Source: an uncultured Eubacteriales bacterium (GTDB lineage Bacteria > Bacillota > Clostridia > Oscillospirales > Oscillospiraceae). Taken from it: a stretch of 16,342 nucleotides of DNA. A program made the translations under genes and the position numbers. The stretch lies in assembly GCA_902475855.1 (NCBI GenBank), contig CABSBF010000035.1, forward strand, positions 1 through 16,342. Reading direction: 5' to 3'. A model generated the notes under the pieces. That model saw only the letters and a list, made by a program, of their open reading frames with translations, was not told the origin of the DNA and searched no databases. Below are positions 13,775-16,342 of the stretch, in pieces (within the stretch, counting starts at the first letter, position 1; each line of letters begins with the position of its first letter).

Positions 13775-14962
13775 ATGCAGGTTTATGCTGATAATGCGGC
13801 AACAACAAAGATGAGCCGCGCGGCGGTAGAAGCCATGCTTCCCTATATGGACGAGATCTACGGCAATCCCTCCAGTCTGCACTCTGTCGGCCAGCGTGCC
13901 GCGGAGGCCCTGCAAAGCGCACGCGAGTCCATCGCTCAGTGCCTGAACTGCACTCCGAGAGAGATTTACTTCACCTCCGGCGGCAGCGAAGCAGACAACC
14001 AGGCGCTTATTTCCGCCGCTCGTATTGGCGAGCGCAAGGGAAAAAAGCACATCATTTCCACTGCGTTTGAGCACCATGCGGTGCTGCACACGCTGAAAAA
14101 GCTTGAAAAAGAGGGCTTTGAGATTGAGCTTCTGCCTGTCGGCCCCATCGGCACGGTCACGGCGCAGCAGGTGGCCGACGCCATCCGTGAAGACACCTGC
14201 CTCGTCACGGTGATGTATGCCAATAACGAAATCGGCTCCGTTCTGCCCATCGCAGAGATCGGCACTGTCTGCCGCGAGCGCGGCGTGCTGTTCCACACCG
14301 ACGCGGTGCAGGCAGCGGGGCATCTGCCCATCGACGTGCAGGCGCAGAAGGTGGACATGCTGTCACTGTCGGCGCACAAGTTCCACGGGCCGAAGGGCAT
14401 CGGCGTGCTGTACGCCCGGAAGGGCATCGTGCTTACGAGCCTGATCGAGGGCGGCGCACAGGAGCGCGGCAAGCGCGCCGGCACGGAGAATATCCCCGCC
14501 ATCATGGGTATGGCTGCGGCGCTGCGCGAGGCGGTCGGCCACATGGAAGAAAACGCGCAGAAGGTCTCCGCCCTGCGCGATAAGCTGATCGCCGGTCTGT
14601 CTGAGATCCCGCACTGCGCGCTCAACGGTGACCCCGTAAACCGCCTGCCCGGTAACGTCAGTTTCTGTTTTGAGGGTATAGAGGGCGAGAGCCTGCTGCT
14701 GCTTCTGGATGCAAAGGGTATCTGTGCCTCCTCCGGCAGTGCCTGCACCTCCGGCTCGCTCGACCCCAGCCATGTGCTCTTGGCCATCGGCCGCCCGCAT
14801 GAGGTCGCGCACGGCTCACTGCGTCTGAGCCTGTGCGAGTGGAACACAGAAGAGGAAATGGATCATATTCTGACCGAGGTTCCGCAGATCGTGGAATACC
14901 TGCGTAATATGTCCCCGATGTGGAAGGATCTGGTCAGCGGCAAAAAGCAATTCATTCTGTAA
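13775..14962 (+). CDS. nifS: Cysteine desulfurase NifS/IscS type (395 aa)
   Basis: A PLP enzyme that takes sulfur from L-cysteine, forms a persulfide and passes it to the NifU scaffold. VYADNAATTKMS at the start, AFEHHAVLHTL with H100, HTDAVQAAGH with D176, the PLP lysine K202 in SLSAHKFHGPKGIG, and the active-site C324 in CASSGSACTSGSLDPSHVL place it in group I desulfurases (NifS/IscS), with the long flexible catalytic loop. The start at 13775 is chosen because AGAAGGAA lies just upstream and the N-terminus then matches the family; an ATG at 13739 would add 12 residues and lacks a ribosome site. nifU follows 13 bases later. The symbol could equally be iscS; the pairing with a short scaffold gene and an Rrf2 gene is the standard Clostridia layout. 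Confidence 0.95.
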   Translation: MQVYADNAATTKMSRAAVEAMLPYMDEIYGNPSSLHSVGQRAAEALQSARESIAQCLNCTPREIYFTSGGSEADNQALISAARIGERKGKKHIISTAFEHHAVLHTLKKLEKEGFEIELLPVGPIGTVTAQQVADAIREDTCLVTVMYANNEIGSVLPIAEIGTVCRERGVLFHTDAVQAAGHLPIDVQAQKVDMLSLSAHKFHGPKGIGVLYARKGIVLTSLIEGGAQERGKRAGTENIPAIMGMAAALREAVGHMEENAQKVSALRDKLIAGLSEIPHCALNGDPVNRLPGNVSFCFEGIEGESLLLLLDAKGICASSGSACTSGSLDPSHVLLAIGRPHEVAHGSLRLSLCEWNTEEEMDHILTEVPQIVEYLRNMSPMWKDLVSGKKQFIL

Positions 14963-14975
14963 GGAGGAAGCAAAA

Positions 14976-15410
14976 ATGGCTTTGTATACGGAAACGGTAA
15001 TGGATCATTTCATGCACCCGCGCAATGTGGGCAGCATTGAGAACGCCGACGGCGTCGGCGAGGTCGGCAACGCCAAATGCGGCGATATTATGAAAATGTA
15101 CCTGAAGGTGAAAGACGGCGTCATTGAGGACGCGAAGTTTGAAACGTTCGGCTGCGGCAGTGCCATTGCCTCCAGCTCCATCGCAACGGAGATGATCAAG
15201 GGCAAGACCATCGACGAGGCGCTCGCTCTGACGAACAAGGACGTTGTTGATGCGCTGGGCGGACTGCCCGCGCACAAGCTGCACTGCTCCGTGCTGGCAG
15301 AAGAGGCCATCAAGTCGGCGGTCAAGGATTATTACGACCGCAGCGGTATCGCATACGATCACGCAAAATTCCCGGACTGCGAAAGCTGTGAGAGCTGCCG
15401 CATGGTGTAA
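14976..15410 (+). CDS. nifU: NifU/IscU-type Fe-S cluster scaffold (144 aa)
   Basis: An Fe-S assembly scaffold that receives sulfur from NifS and iron, builds a cluster and hands it to target proteins. The three ligand Cys are C35 (NAKCGD, with D37), C60 (FGCGSAIASSS) and C104 (KLHCSVLAEEA). The protein is the short single-domain form; the ferredoxin and Nfu domains of classical NifU are absent. The tail CESCESC (C135, C138, C141) adds a further CxxCxxC beyond the core. The ribosome site AAGGAGGA overlaps the nifS stop, so the two are one transcript. No mnmA gene follows here, although it often does in this locus in related bacteria. Confidence 0.95.
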   Translation: MALYTETVMDHFMHPRNVGSIENADGVGEVGNAKCGDIMKMYLKVKDGVIEDAKFETFGCGSAIASSSIATEMIKGKTIDEALALTNKDVVDALGGLPAHKLHCSVLAEEAIKSAVKDYYDRSGIAYDHAKFPDCESCESCRMV

Positions 15411-15424
15411 AAATCAGGCAATAT

Positions 15425-15464
15425 AAGGGGGCTGCTGTCTGCAATGCAGACAGCAGCCCCCCTT
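15425..15464. terminator. Long hairpin between nifU and the converging remnants
   Basis: A near-perfect GC-rich inverted repeat, with arms 15425-15443 and 15445-15464, that can form a stem of about 16 bp around a small loop. Neither side has a clean T run, but its place between convergent genes, right after the nifU stop, fits a bidirectional terminator. Confidence 0.6.
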
Positions 15465-15488
15465 CTGCATTTGGCTCCTTTGGAGGCA

Positions 15489-15852
15489 TTATTTTTGAGA
15501 CAGCCCTCTTAATATGGCATCAAATTCCGGCGCGTATTTCTTCACTGCAATGGGGCTTCCGTTTTTATCAATAAAGCAATGCGTTGAAGCCGCTGCGGCC
15601 ACAACCTCGCCGGTATCGGCCTTTTTCATTGCATATGACAAAAACAGTTTTACGCCCGTGTACTTTTCCAGTGCAGTCTCGATCTCAATTTCATCGCTGA
15701 ACGTCGTTGTACGTTTATATTCGCAGTTTAAGGAAACGACCGGTGAGGTGATGCCCTCTTCTTCCAGTCGAGTCATCGGATAGCCGATCTCAGGCAGAAA
15801 ATTCATTCCGGCCTCTTCCATAAAGCAAATATAATTTGAATGATGGGTTATC
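15489..15852 (-). pseudogene. Acyl-CoA thioesterase (4HBT/hotdog), 5' end lost
   Basis: From ITHHSNY through FMEEAGMNFLPEIGYPMT and on to the end APEFDAILRGLSQK the sequence follows YbgC/FadM-type hotdog thioesterases. Members of the family begin about 20 residues earlier with a first beta strand and an ETDxMG-like segment that includes the catalytic Asp; this part is missing. Instead the frame runs, out of phase, into a piece of an AMP-dependent ligase. The reading frame upstream to 15944 is only a shadow of the ligase fragment. It is therefore probably not a working enzyme. An internal ATG (FMEEAG) has no ribosome site. Confidence 0.8.
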
Positions 15853-16063
15853 GTTGCTGTATTTTTTGATATCCGCAAACGAAAAAATATGTTCCTCCCC
15901 TTCAGCATTACACCAAACAAGCGCACTCTTCTCCGGCGTCTCATCTGCGATCTTATCTACGACATCGTAACCGAAGTTAAAACTTTCTGGGGATTCCAGT
16001 GCATTTTTGCAGCCTGCCCTTTTCGTCAACAAGTTCCCTGCAAAACCGTTTGTATACGCTCAT
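15853..16063 (-). pseudogene. AMP-dependent acyl-CoA ligase, N-terminal remnant with frameshift
   Basis: The ATG at 16063 with GGAG upstream starts MSVYKRFCRELVDEKGRLQ. The frame then fails, but one base out of phase the text continues ALESPESFNFGYDVVDKIAD, ETPEKSALVWCNAEGEEHIF and SFADIKKYSN, which I recognise as the N-terminus of AMP-forming acyl-CoA synthetases (FNFxYDVVD..ALVW). The break is at a run of five A near 16004-16008 on the minus strand; four A would restore the frame, so an extra base in a homopolymer is the simplest cause. After about 70 residues the ligase stops abruptly at about 15852 and thioesterase sequence begins. The AMP-binding P-loop and the rest of the enzyme are absent. 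Confidence 0.78.
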
Positions 16064-16342
16064 ATTTGCTCCTTTATGACTGCATTTACGCCCAGCCTGC
16101 GGAATCTGTCGTATCGGCTCTGCGTCAGATCAATGTCGTTTGACAGTGTTTCAACGCATAAATCATAGAATCGATACCTAATAGTGTCGTATAGCTACTG
16201 TTGGTTTTTCTGAAAGCGGGCGTGTAATAAACATTGTTTTCAGCATCAAAACAGAATTTTTCAGCAGTTAGTTCTTTCACCTCACGCGCCAATAGATTAC
16301 TTCCATAGAAGCGGCGGAGAAAGTCGATTCCCGCACACATGG
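16060..16342 (-). pseudogene. Frameshifted 3' end of an unrecognised gene
   Basis: Two minus-strand frames look like parts of one protein. One enters from the window edge (MCAGIDFLRRFYGS, then AREVKELTAEKFCFDAENNV) and stops at 16125. The other, open from about 16193, reads YRFYDLCVETLSNDIDLTQ, then SRYDRFRRLGVNAVIKEQI, and ends in a TGA that overlaps the ATG of the ligase remnant (ATGA). Such an overlap is typical of a coupled operon and suggests that the second frame is the true C-terminus, with a frameshift near 16190. I do not recognise the family. The stretch is more AT-rich than the rest of the window. Confidence 0.5.

Noticed and set aside
15425..15464. Long inverted repeat considered as an insertion-sequence end or attachment site
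   Set aside because: There is no transposase, no target duplication and no second copy; its place after nifU fits a terminator.
1..16342. CRISPR array, tRNA, rRNA, prophage or defence genes
   Set aside because: I saw no regularly spaced repeats, no tRNA-like cloverleaf and no phage or defence protein motifs in any part of the window.

Overview
The window looks like a moderately GC-rich stretch of an anaerobic Clostridia chromosome. The oxygen-sensitive Rnf complex, an [FeFe]-hydrogenase-type protein, a FeoB iron transporter with its small Cys-rich partner, an Rrf2/NifS/NifU iron-sulfur locus and a glycine riboswitch all fit a gut-type member of the Oscillospirales. That placement is inferred from gene content and composition; there is no rRNA or other marker here to confirm it.

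Layout. 1-1256 (+): the 3' part of feoB, cut by the window edge, and a 56-residue FeoB-associated Cys-rich membrane protein, closed by a terminator. 1373-3402 (-): a two-gene operon of an [FeFe]-hydrogenase-like protein followed by an ECF-type S component with start/stop overlap. 3403-3815: a 413-base intergenic region holding the gdhA promoter and repeats in front of the hydrogenase. 3816-5156 (+): NADP-type glutamate dehydrogenase, closed by a strong hairpin shared with the converging rnf operon. 5207-10672 (-): rnfC-D-G-E-A-B, followed after 3 bases by a small SAM-dependent methyltransferase. 10844-13136 (+): promoter, tandem glycine riboswitch, terminator-type expression platform, glyA and an overlapping DEDDh exonuclease gene. 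13147-15410 (+): an Rrf2 (IscR-like) regulator, then nifS/iscS and nifU from a separate consensus promoter. 15425-16342 (-): a decayed region with remnants of a thioesterase, an AMP-dependent acyl-CoA ligase and an unrecognised upstream gene, all broken by frameshifts or a deletion.

How the genes work together. Rnf oxidises reduced ferredoxin with NAD+ and pumps ions. The hydrogenase-like protein could dispose of or sense ferredoxin electrons or H2. Both, and the many Fe-S clusters they carry, depend on iron import (FeoB) and cluster assembly (NifS/NifU). GdhA and GlyA link ammonium, glycine and one-carbon metabolism, and the riboswitch ties glyA expression to glycine.

Most of the window is ordinary core anaerobe metabolism. 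I do not see a clearly new multi-gene system. The most noteworthy signals are an 11-base element shared in opposite orientation by the rrf2 and nifS promoters (a candidate operator), the in-place fusion of a broken ligase to a broken thioesterase at the right end, and the riboswitch controlling glyA.
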